The notes: generated from the sequence alone by a model not told the origin. Numbered from the stretch's first letter, positions 27,637-37,583 are shown. The stretch: 64,000 nucleotides of DNA from Pseudomonas sp. SDI (GCF_003105155.1 NZ_QETK01000002.1:1-64000); one strand, 5' to 3'. Numbers and translations: made by a program.

Positions 27637-27876
27637 TTAGAGTTCCTGACCGTTCTTGTCGGCCGCAGCGGTGTCTTCTTTATCGGCCTTGGAGCCGGTG
27701 GCTTCTTTCAGGGCATCCTGGGCAGCATCGTTGGTCTTGTCGATGGCTTCCTTGGCCGACTCGGCGGCCTGGTTGAGCAGTTGTTGCGCCGATTTCTCGG
27801 CCTGGTCGCAGCCGCTCATGGCGAACAGCGCCAGCAACAGGACCAGCGGGGTACCAATGGATTTGATCTGTAACAT
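27637..27876 (-). CDS. Small Ala/Lys-rich lipoprotein
   Basis: A 79-residue protein with a signal peptide and lipobox (LLLALFAMSGC, Cys at 23), then a charged helical stretch rich in Ala, Glu and Lys that would form one long amphipathic helix. GAGAGGAACTC precedes the ATG. Together with the TerC gene 34 bp downstream it likely forms an operon. No known function; the composition is typical of small outer-membrane-anchored lipoproteins. Confidence 0.75.
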   Translation of the reverse strand: MLQIKSIGTPLVLLLALFAMSGCDQAEKSAQQLLNQAAESAKEAIDKTNDAAQDALKEATGSKADKEDTAAADKNGQEL

Positions 27877-28020
27877 GAGTTCCTCTCTCCAATCGGCCAG
27901 CTTCGGAAACAGCTGGTAACGTGATGGGTTGGCATTCTAGAGAGAGTGAAACATCAGGAAAATTCGTATTTTTACCGGCTATACTTCGTTTTTACCGAAC
28001 TATTACCCCGCGAGTCTTCC

Positions 28021-28920
28021 ATGCTCAATTACCGCCAACTGCATTATTTCTGGGTCGTGGCGAAAACCGGGAGCATCGTCCGCGCCTGCGAGCAGCTCAA
28101 CCTCACCCCGCAAACCATCAGCGGCCAGCTTAGCCTGCTGGAGCAAACCTATGGCATCGAGCTGTTTCGCAAGGTCGGTCGGCAACTGGAACTGACCGAA
28201 ACCGGTCGCCAGGCCTTGGGCTACGCCGAGCAGATGTTCCAGATTGGCGGCGAGCTGGAGGCCATGTTGCGGGCCCAGCCGGACGAGCAGCAGATCCTGT
28301 TTCGCGTGGGTGTCGCCGACGTGGTGCCCAAATCCATCGTCTACCGGCTGATTGCGCCAACCATGGAGCTGGCCGAGCCGCTGCGCATCAGTTGCCGCGA
28401 AGACAAACTGGAACGGCTGCTGGCAGACCTAGCGATCCAACGCCTGGACCTGGTGATTTCCGACAGCCCGATGCCCAGCCACCTGGACATCAAGGGCTAC
28501 AGCCAGAAACTCGGTGAATGCGGTATCAGCTTCCTCGCCACCCCGGCACTAGCGGCGCTGCATGCGGCGCCCTTCCCGCTCGGCCTGCAGCATGCGCCGC
28601 TGCTGATCCCGGGCCAGGAAACCGTGGTGCGTAGCCGCTTGCTGCGCTGGTTTGCCGAGCAACAACTGCAACCGCGGATCATCGGCGAATTCGACGACAG
28701 TGCACTGATGCAGGCATTCGGTAAATCCGGCAGCGGCATCTTCATCGCCCCGAGCGTGATTGCCGAGGAAATCTGCCGCCAATATGGCGTGGTACTGGTT
28801 GGCCAGACCGACGCGGTGACCGAGTCGTTCTACGCCATCTCGGTGGAACGCAAGGTCAAGCACCCGGGTATTGTCGCGATTACCGAAGGCGCCCGCCGCG
28901 AGCTGTTCAACTGGTCTTGA
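28021..28920 (+). CDS. nhaR: LysR-family regulator, NhaR-like
   Basis: A 299-residue LysR regulator resembling E. coli NhaR throughout: LNYRQLHYFWVVAKTGSIVR, LTPQTISGQLSLLE, the DLVISDSPM segment, KLGECGISF and GEFDDSALMQAFG. NhaR activates sodium-proton antiporter and stress genes in response to Na+ in E. coli; the Pseudomonas targets are not known and no nhaA lies here. The start at 28021 gives the usual length although the frame is open 25 codons upstream. Its end overlaps the end of the convergent MFS gene by 14 bp. Confidence 0.85.
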   Translation: MLNYRQLHYFWVVAKTGSIVRACEQLNLTPQTISGQLSLLEQTYGIELFRKVGRQLELTETGRQALGYAEQMFQIGGELEAMLRAQPDEQQILFRVGVADVVPKSIVYRLIAPTMELAEPLRISCREDKLERLLADLAIQRLDLVISDSPMPSHLDIKGYSQKLGECGISFLATPALAALHAAPFPLGLQHAPLLIPGQETVVRSRLLRWFAEQQLQPRIIGEFDDSALMQAFGKSGSGIFIAPSVIAEEICRQYGVVLVGQTDAVTESFYAISVERKVKHPGIVAITEGARRELFNWS

Positions 28921-30055
28921 AGCGTGCGCTGCATAGCCACAGCGCCAGCAGCAGGGAACTGCCGATCAGCAGCGCGGCTACGTTGCCAATGCTGGCCAGG
29001 CCGAAGCTGTCGATGACCCGCCCGCCGATGAGCGCGCCCAGGCCAATACCCAGGTTGGCCCCGGCGATGTTCAGCGAGGCGGCGAAGGCCGCTGCCTGCG
29101 GTGCAGCCTTGATCACCCGCACATGGCTGACCAGAAACAGCGCCGCCTGGCTCGCGCCCCACAGCCCCAGCGCCAACGGTAAACCAAGCGGCGATTGGAT
29201 GCTCGGGACCACGGCCAGCAAGCCGATGGCCATCAGTGCGCAGAAGCCCGCCGAGGCCAGCAGCGGGTGGCGATCGACCGCGCGACCGCCAAGGCTGTTG
29301 CCGAGCAGGCCGACTGCACCGAAGCCCATCAGGTACCAGCCGACCGTGGCGCCGTCGAATCCGGCCAGGCGTTCGAGGATATCGGCCAGGTAGGTGTAGG
29401 CGGTAAACATGCCACTGAACACCAGCACCGAGAGCACGACATGGCCTTGCAGCAGGCGGCTGCGCAGGATGCCGAACTGGCCAAGCAACGACGTCGCCTG
29501 GTTGTGCCGGGGCGTCTTCGGCAGGTACAGGAACAGCAACAAGGCCTTGGCCAGTGCCAGGCCTGCGAGCAGCCAGAACGCCGCGCGCCAGCCGAACGCA
29601 TCGCCGACCAGGGTGCCGACCGGAATGCCGAAGACCGTGGCACAGACCACGCCGAAGCTGATCTTGCCGATCGCTCGTCCGGCGTAGGCCGGGCCGACGA
29701 TGTCGACCGCGGTTTCGCTGGCCAGCGACCAGAACACCGGCAGGCCCAGTGCTGGCACCAGGCGGGCGAAGGCCATCACATAGATGTTCGAGGCCAGCGC
29801 CGCCAGCGCGTTGGCGGCGGCGAACAACAGCAGGATGCCGACGAACAGCCGCTTGCGTTCGAAACGCGCCGCCCAGGCAGTGAGGAACGGCCCGCAGCAG
29901 GCCACGGTAAAGGCAAACAGGGTCACCAGCAGCCCGGCCTGGGGGATACTCACCGCCAGGTCACGGGCGATCCCCGGCAGCAGCCCGACGATCACGAACT
30001 CGGTGGTCAGAACAGTGAAGCCGGCCGCAGCCAGCAACAGAATCGGCAGTAACAT
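28907..30055 (-). CDS. MFS drug/sugar efflux transporter (DHA1 type)
   Basis: A 382-residue inner-membrane transporter with about twelve hydrophobic helices. The helix 1 segment FVIVGLLPGIARDL, and the loop motif AARFERKRL between helices 2 and 3, are typical of AraJ/SotB/YdhP-like proton-driven exporters. ATG at 30055 follows GGAGTG. Substrate unknown. It is convergent with, and slightly overlaps, the nhaR-like gene. Confidence 0.85.
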   Translation of the reverse strand: MLLPILLLAAAGFTVLTTEFVIVGLLPGIARDLAVSIPQAGLLVTLFAFTVACCGPFLTAWAARFERKRLFVGILLLFAAANALAALASNIYVMAFARLVPALGLPVFWSLASETAVDIVGPAYAGRAIGKISFGVVCATVFGIPVGTLVGDAFGWRAAFWLLAGLALAKALLLFLYLPKTPRHNQATSLLGQFGILRSRLLQGHVVLSVLVFSGMFTAYTYLADILERLAGFDGATVGWYLMGFGAVGLLGNSLGGRAVDRHPLLASAGFCALMAIGLLAVVPSIQSPLGLPLALGLWGASQAALFLVSHVRVIKAAPQAAAFAASLNIAGANLGIGLGALIGGRVIDSFGLASIGNVAALLIGSSLLLALWLCSARFKTS

Positions 30056-30279
30056 CCACACTCCAGCGTTAATTAACCACGGCGCCAGCCGTTTATAAGG
30101 GGGCGCGCATACTACCAGCGACACCCCGTCTCACCTACCGATGGGCGGGGCCAATGGGTTCGCACCGCTGCTCTGTGCTAAAGTCGCGCCCCTTTCGCGG
30201 CCGGCCTTGCCTGTGCCGCCCCCGCTTCGCTGCCCGGAACTGCCTCCGGGCCCTTGAACAAGACCGAGAAACACCTGCC

Positions 30280-31491
30280 ATGACCCCGCTACTCCACTTG
30301 TTGAACCGTACCAGCCTGGTATTGCAGATCCTGATCGGCCTGGTCGCCGGCATTGCCCTGGCGTTAATCGCGCCGGAAACGGCGAACCACCTTGGCTTCG
30401 TCGGCAAGATTTTCGTCAGCGCCCTGAAAGCCGTGGCGCCGGTGCTGGTGTTCGTGCTGGTCATGGCGTCGATCGCCAACCACAAGCACGGCCAGGAAAC
30501 CCATATCCGCCCGATCCTGGTGTTGTACCTGTTCGGTACGTTTGGCGCTGCCGTGGTGGCGGTGGTTGCCAGCATGCTGTTCCCTTCGCAGCTGGTACTG
30601 CAGACCCACGACGCACAGATGAGCGCCCCTGGCGGCATCGCCGAAGTGATGCAGGGGCTGTTGCTGAGCGTGGTCGACAACCCGATCAACGCGCTGATCA
30701 GCAGCAACTTCATCGGCATTCTGGCCTGGGCCATTGGCCTTGGCGTGGCCATCCGCCATGCCGGCCCGAGCACCCGCCAGGTACTCGGCGATCTGTCCAA
30801 CGGCGTGACCCTGATCGTGCGCGTGGTGATTCGCTTCGCGCCGCTGGGGATCTTCGGCCTGGTGGCCTCGACCCTGGCGCAATCGGGCCTGGACGCGCTG
30901 ATCGGCTACCTGCACCTGCTCGGCGTGCTGATCGGCTGCATGCTGTTTGTGGCGCTGGTGATGAACCCGCTGATCGTGTTCTGGAAGATCCGCCGCAACC
31001 CGTTCCCACTGACCCTGCTGTGCCTGCGCGAAAGCGGTATTACTGCGTTCTTTACCCGCAGCTCGGCGGCGAACATCCCAGTCAACCTGGCGTTGAGCGA
31101 GAAACTTGGCCTGCATGAGGACACCTACTCGGTGTCGATCCCGCTGGGCGCGACCATCAACATGGCCGGTGCGGCCATCACCATCACCGTGCTGACCCTG
31201 GCAGCGGTGCATACCCTGGGGATCAGCGTCGACTTGCCGACCGCAGTGCTGCTCAGCGTGGTGGCGGCGGTATGCGCCTGCGGCGCATCCGGGGTGGCCG
31301 GCGGTTCGCTGCTGCTGATTCCGCTGGCGTGCAGCCTGTTCGGGATTCCCAGCGAGATTGCCATGCAGGTGGTGGCGGTCGGCTTCATCATCGGTGTGCT
31401 GCAGGATTCGGCGGAGACTGCGCTGAACTCTTCCACCGACGTGCTGTTTACGGCGGCGGCCTGTAAGGCCGAGGCGCGCCGTAGCGCCTGA
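30280..31491 (+). CDS. sstT: Serine/threonine:Na+ symporter SstT
   Basis: A 403-residue sodium:dicarboxylate symporter family protein matching Sst[21 protein letters not shown] at the start, [39 protein letters not shown], and [21 protein letters not shown] at the end. It imports serine and threonine with Na+ across the inner membrane. The start at 30280 gives the family N-terminus; 42 open codons upstream do not fit. It is transcribed alone. Confidence 0.93.
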   Translation: MTPLLHLLNRTSLVLQILIGLVAGIALALIAPETANHLGFVGKIFVSALKAVAPVLVFVLVMASIANHKHGQETHIRPILVLYLFGTFGAAVVAVVASMLFPSQLVLQTHDAQMSAPGGIAEVMQGLLLSVVDNPINALISSNFIGILAWAIGLGVAIRHAGPSTRQVLGDLSNGVTLIVRVVIRFAPLGIFGLVASTLAQSGLDALIGYLHLLGVLIGCMLFVALVMNPLIVFWKIRRNPFPLTLLCLRESGITAFFTRSSAANIPVNLALSEKLGLHEDTYSVSIPLGATINMAGAAITITVLTLAAVHTLGISVDLPTAVLLSVVAAVCACGASGVAGGSLLLIPLACSLFGIPSEIAMQVVAVGFIIGVLQDSAETALNSSTDVLFTAAACKAEARRSA

Positions 31492-31588
31492 GCCGCTGGC
31501 AGCCGGCGCGCCCTGCGCCGGCCGCCGCTTGTGTTTTACCCTGTCCCGCCCCTAGGCTAGAGCCCTTTCCTCGCACAGAGACAGGGCC

Positions 31589-32230
31589 ATGTCCGCCGAT
31601 CACGATACTCCCGCCACTGCCCGCTTCAACAGCACAGAAATCCGTATTCTGGGTGCACTGATCGAGAAGCAGGCGAGCAACCCGGAAACCTATCCACTGA
31701 CCTTGAACGCACTGGTGCTGGCGTGCAACCAGAAGACCAGCCGCGAGCCGGTGATGAACCTCAGCCCAGGCCAGGTTGGCCAGGGCCTGCGTGCGCTGGA
31801 GGGCCAGGGCATGGCCCGGTTGCAGATGGGCAGCCGCGCCGACCGTTGGGAGCAACGGGTGGACAAGGCGCTGGAATTGGTGCCGGCACAACTGATCCTG
31901 TTGGGGTTGATGTTCCTGCGTGGGCCGCAGACGGTGAACGAGCTGTTGACCCGCAGTAGCCGCATGCATGCGTTCGAGGATAACGAGCAGGTGGTGCATC
32001 AGCTGGAGCGCCTGATCGCGCGCGGGCTTGCCTTGCACCTGCCGCGTCAGGCCGGGCAGCGGGAGGACCGCTATACCCATGCGCTGGGCGATCCGGCGGA
32101 CATGGAGGCCATTCTCGAAGCGCGCCAGCAGGGGCCGGAGCGCAGTGCCAGTGGGGTTTCGCTGGAGCGGGTCGAAGCGCTTGAGGCGCGGATTGCGGCG
32201 CTGGAGGAGCGTTTGGCGCAGCTGGAGTAG
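31589..32230 (+). CDS. yceH: YceH family (DUF480) protein
   Basis: A 213-residue DUF480 protein with two winged-helix domains: [34 protein letters not shown] and [21 protein letters not shown]. The C-terminus is a short coiled coil ([19 protein letters not shown]). Widespread in gammaproteobacteria, function not established; the fold suggests DNA binding. Its end is followed by a REP element. Confidence 0.9.
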   Translation: MSADHDTPATARFNSTEIRILGALIEKQASNPETYPLTLNALVLACNQKTSREPVMNLSPGQVGQGLRALEGQGMARLQMGSRADRWEQRVDKALELVPAQLILLGLMFLRGPQTVNELLTRSSRMHAFEDNEQVVHQLERLIARGLALHLPRQAGQREDRYTHALGDPADMEAILEARQQGPERSASGVSLERVEALEARIAALEERLAQLE

Positions 32231-32245
32231 GACCGTAGCGCGGCT

Positions 32246-32266
32246 ATCGCGGGCTCGTCCCGCGAT
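32246..32266. repeat. Single REP element
   Basis: ATCGCGGG, CTCGT, CCCGCGAT: a perfect eight-pair stem with the REP core, 15 bases after the yceH stop. Confidence 0.75.
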
Positions 32267-32389
32267 GAGGCCAGTGAATTCAAGCCCGAGCGTATTCAAC
32301 TGCCGATACAGGTGGCTATGAAAGCGCACGCCGAAGGTGCCGGGCCGGCCAGGGAGATGCAGAGGACAGTGTCTTTGCTCGGGGTCGTG

Positions 32390-32570
32390 GAGCGCTCCTG
32401 GAAGCAGGCGCCACCGCCGCCGGTGTACTACCAGCCGTACCCGGTGGTCGAACGCTATGTGCCGGTGCCACCACCGTACTACCGCCACTATTACGGGCCG
32501 CCACGCGGTTATTACGGCCCACCACGCTGGTGGAACGCCTCGAACACGGCGCCCTGCACGCCTGATTTGC
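32390..32570 (+). pseudogene. Tyr/Pro-rich reading-frame fragment
   Basis: The plus-strand frame reads PPPPVYYQPYPVVERYVPVP and continues RHYYGPPRGYYGPPRWW, a Tyr/Pro-rich tail like those of small secreted or YXWGXW-type proteins. It has no convincing start, signal peptide or ribosome site, and runs on into unrelated sequence. I read it as the surviving tail of a small exported protein. The remainder of 32231-32807 holds a REP, a terminator-like hairpin and nothing else that I can support. Confidence 0.35.
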
Positions 32571-32611
32571 GCCCTGTTTTCACCGTGCGCTGCTCCGCAC
32601 ACCTCCCCTTG

Positions 32612-32636
32612 CCCCGCCGCGTTGACGGGGTTTTTT
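32612..32636 (+). terminator. Intrinsic terminator
   Basis: CCCCG, a nine-base loop, CGGGG, then six T. It follows the Tyr/Pro-rich fragment and may be the original terminator of that lost gene. Confidence 0.6.
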
Positions 32637-32807
32637 ATGGCCGCAGGAAAGCCCGTGACGTGCACCTGCGCCTGATGATCCGCCATCGCCAGTGCTACAT
32701 GAAGCGATAATGACCGGAATGTCGACCCTCGGCACTACACTCAGCGGCAGCGAGATCATAGACGGCGTAGCCTACGCACAAAGCTGGTGGGTACGAGCCT
32801 CCTATAG

Positions 32808-33038
32808 CTAGTCCAGTGGACTATCGTTGCGGCTGTAATTCTCTGCGTTGGAGGCGCGTGAATGGTTCGAAGAGCAAGAAGATTCGGAGGTGCGTCGCGG
32901 TTCGCCGTCTTTACCCCTCCGCGGATCTTCCGCCTGATTTCCTTTCACTCGCTCATCTTCGGTGGCTACCTGGTCTAGCGGCTCGCGTGGTGCTCCAGCC
33001 GATCCATCAATATTCGTGTCGTTCCTTTCGCTAGTCAT
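32808..33038 (-). CDS. Small hydrophilic protein divergent from histidine kinase
   Basis: A 76-residue, strongly hydrophilic, probably disordered protein: MTSERNDTNIDGSAGAPREP at the start, Glu/Asp/Arg/Lys-rich centre, and a Ser/Asn-rich tail ending NYSRNDSPLD. The ATG at 33038 has a very good AGAGG site five bases ahead, which is the main argument that it is real. It is divergent from the histidine kinase gene. Its composition recalls small stress-induced hydrophilic proteins, but no family is recognised. Confidence 0.5.
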   Translation of the reverse strand: MTSERNDTNIDGSAGAPREPLDQVATEDERVKGNQAEDPRRGKDGEPRRTSESSCSSNHSRASNAENYSRNDSPLD

Positions 33039-33210
33039 ACACACCTCTCAGCGCTCAGAAAACCTGAGCTGGGTCGAGTATGCGCCGCACTATGCGAGAG
33101 AAGATTTATATCAGACCGCCGGACGTGAGCAAAAAAATCAATCACTCGCTTTACACGCATGCCCCGCCATCAAAGCCTACCTTGTAGCGGGCGCTATACT
33201 TCTTCAGCCC

Positions 33211-34413
33211 ATGCAAATCACTCTTTTCCGTACGGTAATCGACGTCATGCCTGACGACAGCGAACTGATACCTGGTAGCGATATTCTGTTCGACGATGCG
33301 GCGTGCGGCCTGTTGCTGACGGCGGAAAACGGAACGATCAAACGAGTGAATCTGACCTTTTGCCGGTGGATCGGCTACAGCAGGCAAGAGCTACTGGGCC
33401 TCACGCTTCAATCACTGATGAGCACAGAGGCGCGCATTTTTCATCAGACTCACTGGCTTCCTCTCATGCAGCTCCAAGGTGCCATTTCAGACGTCAAGTT
33501 TGACCTGGTTCATAGAGAGGGCCACCTCACCTCGATGATGCTCAATGGCATCAGATGTGAACATTCCAGCGGAATCTTCCATGAGATAACCATGTTCAAA
33601 GCGCGAGATCGAAACAGATATGAGCGCGAACTCCTCAATGCCCGAATGCTCGCTGAAAGGCATCTCGCAAGTCACCTTAAGACTCAACGTAACGTTGACG
33701 AAGCACAGGGAAGGCTGCGGCTAACATATGCAGCAGCGGAAGACCGAGCGCTCTTCGCTGAGCAGATGATAGGCATCGTCAGTCACGATCTTCGTAACCC
33801 ACTGGCGGCGATCAAAATGGCCGCCAGTTTACTGGCTCGCAAAGAGCTGGAGCCAAAAACACTCATGACAGTGGGCCACATAACCCACTCCGCAGAGCGG
33901 GCACAGCGATTAATCGCAGACCTGCTGGACTTCACCCTGATCCAAGTTGGGCGCGGCATTGCTGTTAGCTGTTCGCCGGTCGATTTGCACCCGCTCGTTT
34001 CGGAGTGCCTAAACGAGCTGAGACTGGCGTTCCCCGGTCACGAACTCATTCACGAAGCAAATGGCCAAGGAGATTTCAGCGCTGACAGCGATCGCTTCTA
34101 CCAACTGATCGGAAATTTAGTGGCTAACGCGATTGCCTATGGCAATGCAAATGACGTCGTTACTGTATCCTCAACGATAGATGAAAGACGGGTCGTTCTT
34201 TCGGTTCATAATTTTGGTACGCCGCTTCCAAAAGGGCTTTTAGCGAATCTATTCGAGCCCATGATCAGGGGCAGTCACGACAATGCCGGCCTCAGGAGCA
34301 TAGGCCTAGGGTTATTCATTGTCCGAGAGATTGTTAGGGCTCATGGCGGAGAAGTATCCGTCACCTCTTCCAAGAAAGCAGGAACGACATTCACTGCCAT
34401 TTTCCCGCATTAA
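33211..34413 (+). CDS. PAS-domain sensor histidine kinase
   Basis: A 400-residue soluble kinase. A PAS domain occupies about residues 24-150 (FDDAACGLLLTAENGTIKRV, CRWIGYSRQELLG), then a coiled-coil linker, the dimerisation helix with phospho-acceptor H192 in GIVSHDLRNPLAAIK, and a Bergerat ATPase domain with the N box in LIGNLVANAIAYG and the G box in SIGLGLFIVREIVRAHGGEV. No membrane segment, so the signal is sensed in the cytoplasm. No response regulator gene is adjacent. The start is uncertain: 33211 or 33247 both begin before the PAS domain; the open frame reaches 32962 but crosses the divergent small gene. Confidence 0.82.
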   Translation: MQITLFRTVIDVMPDDSELIPGSDILFDDAACGLLLTAENGTIKRVNLTFCRWIGYSRQELLGLTLQSLMSTEARIFHQTHWLPLMQLQGAISDVKFDLVHREGHLTSMMLNGIRCEHSSGIFHEITMFKARDRNRYERELLNARMLAERHLASHLKTQRNVDEAQGRLRLTYAAAEDRALFAEQMIGIVSHDLRNPLAAIKMAASLLARKELEPKTLMTVGHITHSAERAQRLIADLLDFTLIQVGRGIAVSCSPVDLHPLVSECLNELRLAFPGHELIHEANGQGDFSADSDRFYQLIGNLVANAIAYGNANDVVTVSSTIDERRVVLSVHNFGTPLPKGLLANLFEPMIRGSHDNAGLRSIGLGLFIVREIVRAHGGEVSVTSSKKAGTTFTAIFPH

Positions 34414-34751
34414 CGCGTCACCCTAAGCAAGGGCAAAGACCCTTACACTGCACCACTGGAAATATCCAGCACACTGTCAGCAAACCCAATCCCGTTTCCA
34501 ACAGCGCACCGCTGAGCCGCACACCGCCCTTTCTAGTCCCACCACATGCACATAGGCAACTTGGCTTATTATCGCTGAGGTTGTGACGTCGAACTCGCGC
34601 AGCAGTTGGTACAGGATTAAAGATATTTCACCTTGCGCCCTTTAGGCATAAGGCATTCGACAGCGCCTCTGCCATACTCCAAAATGTCACGATTAGAAAA
34701 ACAAAAACCCTTGCACAGCCAACGACATACCCACTTTTAGTGAGCACTACC
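34414..34751. other. Intergenic region before pbpG
   Basis: About 340 bases with lower GC than the surroundings and no supported gene, repeat or RNA structure. It should contain the pbpG promoter, but I see no clear sigma-70 pair. Confidence 0.5.
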
Positions 34752-35672
34752 GTGAAAACCTCCCTTTCGATTCTAAGCCTGCTGCTGTTGCTCACAGGCA
34801 CCGCCAGCGTCACGTCGAATGCTGTTGCACAACCCGCGCCGCACGTGCAGCGCGACCCATCGAAATTACACCTGGCGTCTGGCAGCGCGCTGCTGATCGA
34901 CCTGCAAACCAACCAGGTGCTCTATTCGAGCAACCCGGACCGGGTCGTGCCGATTGCCTCGGTCACCAAGCTGATGACCGCCATGGTCGTGCTCGACGCC
35001 AAACAGCCGATGGACGAGAACCTCACGGTAACCATCGCGCAGAACCCGGACATGAAAGGCGTGTACTCGCGCGTGCGCCTGGGCAGCGAGCTGAACCGCA
35101 AAGAAATGCTGCTGATCACCCTGATGTCGTCGGAGAACCGCGCCGCTACCACCCTGGCCCACCACTACCCGGGCGGCTACCCGGCGTTCATCAAGGCCAT
35201 GAACGCCAAGGCCAAGGCACTGGGCATGAGCCATACCCGCTATGTGGAGCCAACCGGCCTGTCGACCCGCAACGTGTCCACCGCCCGCGACCTCGGCAAA
35301 CTGCTGCTGGCCTCGCGCAACTACCCGCTGCTGAGCGAACTGAGCACCACCCGCGAGAAGACCGTGGCGTTCCGCAAACCCAACTACACCCTGGGCTTTC
35401 GCAACACCGACCACCTGGTCAACAAGAGCAATTGGGATATCCGCCTGACCAAGACCGGCTTCACCAATGAGGCCGGGCACTGCCTGGTACTGCTGACCAA
35501 GATGGACAACCGGCCAGTGGCGATGGTGATTCTGGATGCGTTCGGCAAGTACACCCACTTCGCCGACGCTTCGCGCCTGCGCCAGTGGCTGGAAACCGGC
35601 AACGCCAAACCAGCGCCGGCGGTAGCGATGCGCTACAAGTCGGACAAGTCGCAGAACCGCCCGCAGGACTGA
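34752..35672 (+). CDS. pbpG: D-alanyl-D-alanine endopeptidase PbpG (PBP7)
   Basis: A 306-residue periplasmic low-molecular-mass penicillin-binding protein that cuts D-Ala-meso-DAP cross-links in peptidoglycan. A signal peptide ([20 protein letters not shown]) precedes the S11-peptidase domain with S70-x-x-K73 ([11 protein letters not shown]), S127-E-N129 (LMSSENRAA) and K234-T-G ([14 protein letters not shown]). I chose the GTG at 34752, which gives the usual MKTxLSIL start of Pseudomonas PbpG; a GTG four codons earlier is also open. Confidence 0.92.
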   Translation: MKTSLSILSLLLLLTGTASVTSNAVAQPAPHVQRDPSKLHLASGSALLIDLQTNQVLYSSNPDRVVPIASVTKLMTAMVVLDAKQPMDENLTVTIAQNPDMKGVYSRVRLGSELNRKEMLLITLMSSENRAATTLAHHYPGGYPAFIKAMNAKAKALGMSHTRYVEPTGLSTRNVSTARDLGKLLLASRNYPLLSELSTTREKTVAFRKPNYTLGFRNTDHLVNKSNWDIRLTKTGFTNEAGHCLVLLTKMDNRPVAMVILDAFGKYTHFADASRLRQWLETGNAKPAPAVAMRYKSDKSQNRPQD

Positions 35673-35721
35673 TCTGCGCCCGCCTGCCAGGCATTGCGCC
35701 CGGCAGGCAGTGGTCGACGCA

Positions 35722-36171
35722 TCAGGCGGTAGTGCTGACCGCCGAGCCAGCGCTGCTGCCACCCGCTTCGGTCAAAGCTTGCAGCAGGGCCGCAGTAGCC
35801 TGCAGCAACTGACCGGAAGTGGTTGCCACCGCCGCTTGCGCAGCCATCACACGTACCGCCTTGGTGGTTTCGTCGCCTTTGCTGGCCATGGCCTGAGCCA
35901 ATGCCTTCTGGTCTTCTTCCAGTTGCTTCTGCAGACGCTTTACTTGCTCGCGCATCTGCTTGATGTGCGGCGGCTCGCTGCTGGCTGCGGCCTCGGCTTT
36001 CTCCTTGGCCTCGGCGGCCTTGCCTGGGTTGCTGATCTGGCTGGCATCGACCCGCAGCGCATCGTCCTTGAGCGCACCATTTTCCGGCGCTGCGGCGCTG
36101 ATGGCCAAGGCGGTGCTGGTCGGTTGGTTACCGGCAATGGTCATGCTGCCGGCCATGCTGAGATTTAACAT
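35722..36171 (-). CDS. Hypothetical coiled-coil protein (149 aa)
   Basis: A 149-residue protein with a Ser/Thr/Ala-rich N-terminus, a charged coiled coil at about 68-100 (HIKQMREQVKRLQKQLEEDQ) and an Ala/Thr-rich C-terminal helix. No signal peptide and no known domain. It starts 84 bp after the stop of the RHS gene on the same strand, so it could be in its transcript; that is where an immunity gene would lie in an RHS toxin locus, but nothing in the sequence shows such a role. Confidence 0.6.
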   Translation of the reverse strand: MLNLSMAGSMTIAGNQPTSTALAISAAAPENGALKDDALRVDASQISNPGKAAEAKEKAEAAASSEPPHIKQMREQVKRLQKQLEEDQKALAQAMASKGDETTKAVRVMAAQAAVATTSGQLLQATAALLQALTEAGGSSAGSAVSTTA

Positions 36172-36255
36172 CGTTATCGTCCTGATGGTGTGGATCTGCT
36201 CAGGTAGTCGGCTGGCGATGGCGAAACTTTAGCGAGCAGGCAACGCCGCTGCCGG

Positions 36256-37440
36256 CTACCCGCGCCTGATCTGCAGCGCCTCCTGGCTGACCGTTGGTCG
36301 CAGCGGAAGGCTCGGGAGAGGAAGGTTGGAAAATGCCGCCAGCTCTTGATCCGCGTCGCGGGTGGTGGCGTTGACCCAGCGCTGCACATCCCGATTGGAG
36401 CGCCCGATGCTGATACCGTCAAGGCCCAGGCTGGACGCATGACGGTCAAGCCTAATATTGGAGTAGGCATTGTCGAGGTGCCAGCGCTCGAATGGCTGCA
36501 ACTGGACGCCTTTCAGGCTGCCGGTGAAACCGGAGGTACTCTTCGAAGCACCCGAGCTGCCCGCGCTGCGCGCAAAGGGCTGTTCCAGGGCGCTGTAGTA
36601 ACCTAAATCGGTCGAGCCCGTGGAGCTGCTCACGCTGCTATGGTCAAACGAGCTCGATGAGCTTGATGTTGCCGATGAGCTTGAGCTTCTTCTTCCAGCC
36701 TGCTGAAGCGCCCGGTACTGATCTATCAATTCAGCCTCTTGCGAAGCGGCGCTGGAAGCAGAAGATATCGTCAAATATTGCGACGAACCCCAGCTAATCG
36801 TATTTCGGCCGTTCGTTGCTCCGGCTCTGCTGGATAGCGTACGAGAAACTATACTACTACCACTTGATGACGAACCTACGAACGAGGTCCGGTTGTTAAA
36901 CAGCATCTTCATCAGACCGCGCCAAATAGAAGCAAAGTGCCCAGTCGTATCGCTGTAGTTTACCGGATCGCCAACACAGTAAGCATAAGGATTGATCCCA
37001 CCGCGCCCGAATGGACTCAGGCTGTCCGCACTAATGAAGCGCATCAGCGTCGTGTTGAACGCGCGATAACCTATACCCAGCAAATAGTCGTGGGTCAACG
37101 GTTCCGGCCGCTCACCGTTAAAGCCAAGCAGATTGTCGCCCGCAATGTGGTAACCATAGACCGTGTATGCAACAGCTGTGCTCTCGCCCTCCGTGATCGA
37201 ACCGAGTGTCGAGCGCTGTCGATCAACCATGAGCAACGCTGTGGTGCGGGCTTTCCCTCGCTGCCGCTGCTGCGCCAGAATCGTGCCGCCATGCTCAACA
37301 ATCGATTGCGTAAGCGCACCGTCGACCTCGGTAACCAGCCGACTGTTCTTGTAGAAGCGCTGAGTTGGCTGCGCGCCTGACATTGCACAAACGACGATTC
37401 GATCCAAAGCGTCATACATATTGCGTTTAATGTTGCACAT
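36256..37440 (-). CDS. Short orphan RHS-core protein with Ser-rich C-terminus
   Basis: A 394-residue protein (or 387 from the ATG at 37419, MYDALDRIVV). The first 170 residues end in the RHS-associated core signature: LGFNGERPEPLTHDYLLGIG, then FISADSLSPFGRGGINPYAY and CVGDPVNYSDTTGH. After this conserved junction the sequence is unique, with Ser-rich stretches (SSSSSATSSSSSSFDHSS) and a final segment FERWHLDNAYSNIRLDRH. In full-size RHS proteins the region after the core is a variable toxin. Here the long repeat shell is absent, so it is a short cassette of a kind seen in Pseudomonas. GC content is lower than in the neighbours. No signal peptide or VgrG gene is adjacent. Confidence 0.7.
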   Translation of the reverse strand: MCNIKRNMYDALDRIVVCAMSGAQPTQRFYKNSRLVTEVDGALTQSIVEHGGTILAQQRQRGKARTTALLMVDRQRSTLGSITEGESTAVAYTVYGYHIAGDNLLGFNGERPEPLTHDYLLGIGYRAFNTTLMRFISADSLSPFGRGGINPYAYCVGDPVNYSDTTGHFASIWRGLMKMLFNNRTSFVGSSSSGSSIVSRTLSSRAGATNGRNTISWGSSQYLTISSASSAASQEAELIDQYRALQQAGRRSSSSSATSSSSSSFDHSSVSSSTGSTDLGYYSALEQPFARSAGSSGASKSTSGFTGSLKGVQLQPFERWHLDNAYSNIRLDRHASSLGLDGISIGRSNRDVQRWVNATTRDADQELAAFSNLPLPSLPLRPTVSQEALQIRRG

Positions 37441-37559
37441 ACATTGGCCTCAATCTGGCGCTGGCGGATCGGCTGTCAATCACGACTCTGACATCCCGCC
37501 GACTGCAGCGCTACTGACAGAAATATCAGGTAGGCACAGCCCCAAACCCGGCACCAACG

Positions 37560-37583
37560 TAAATTTTCCCGCCAGCCACTCGT
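37560..37583 (+). promoter_or_regulatory. Iron-starvation (PvdS-type) sigma box before pvdM
   Basis: TAAAT, exactly 16 bases, then CGT, the consensus recognised by the ECF sigma factor PvdS/PfrI in fluorescent pseudomonads. It lies 79 bases before the pvdM start and predicts iron-repressed transcription of pvdMNO. Confidence 0.85.

Noticed and set aside
27603..28020. Manganese (yybP-ykoY) riboswitch before the TerC gene
   Set aside because: Only 34 bases separate the TerC gene from the lipoprotein gene, and the region before the latter shows no matching conserved core.
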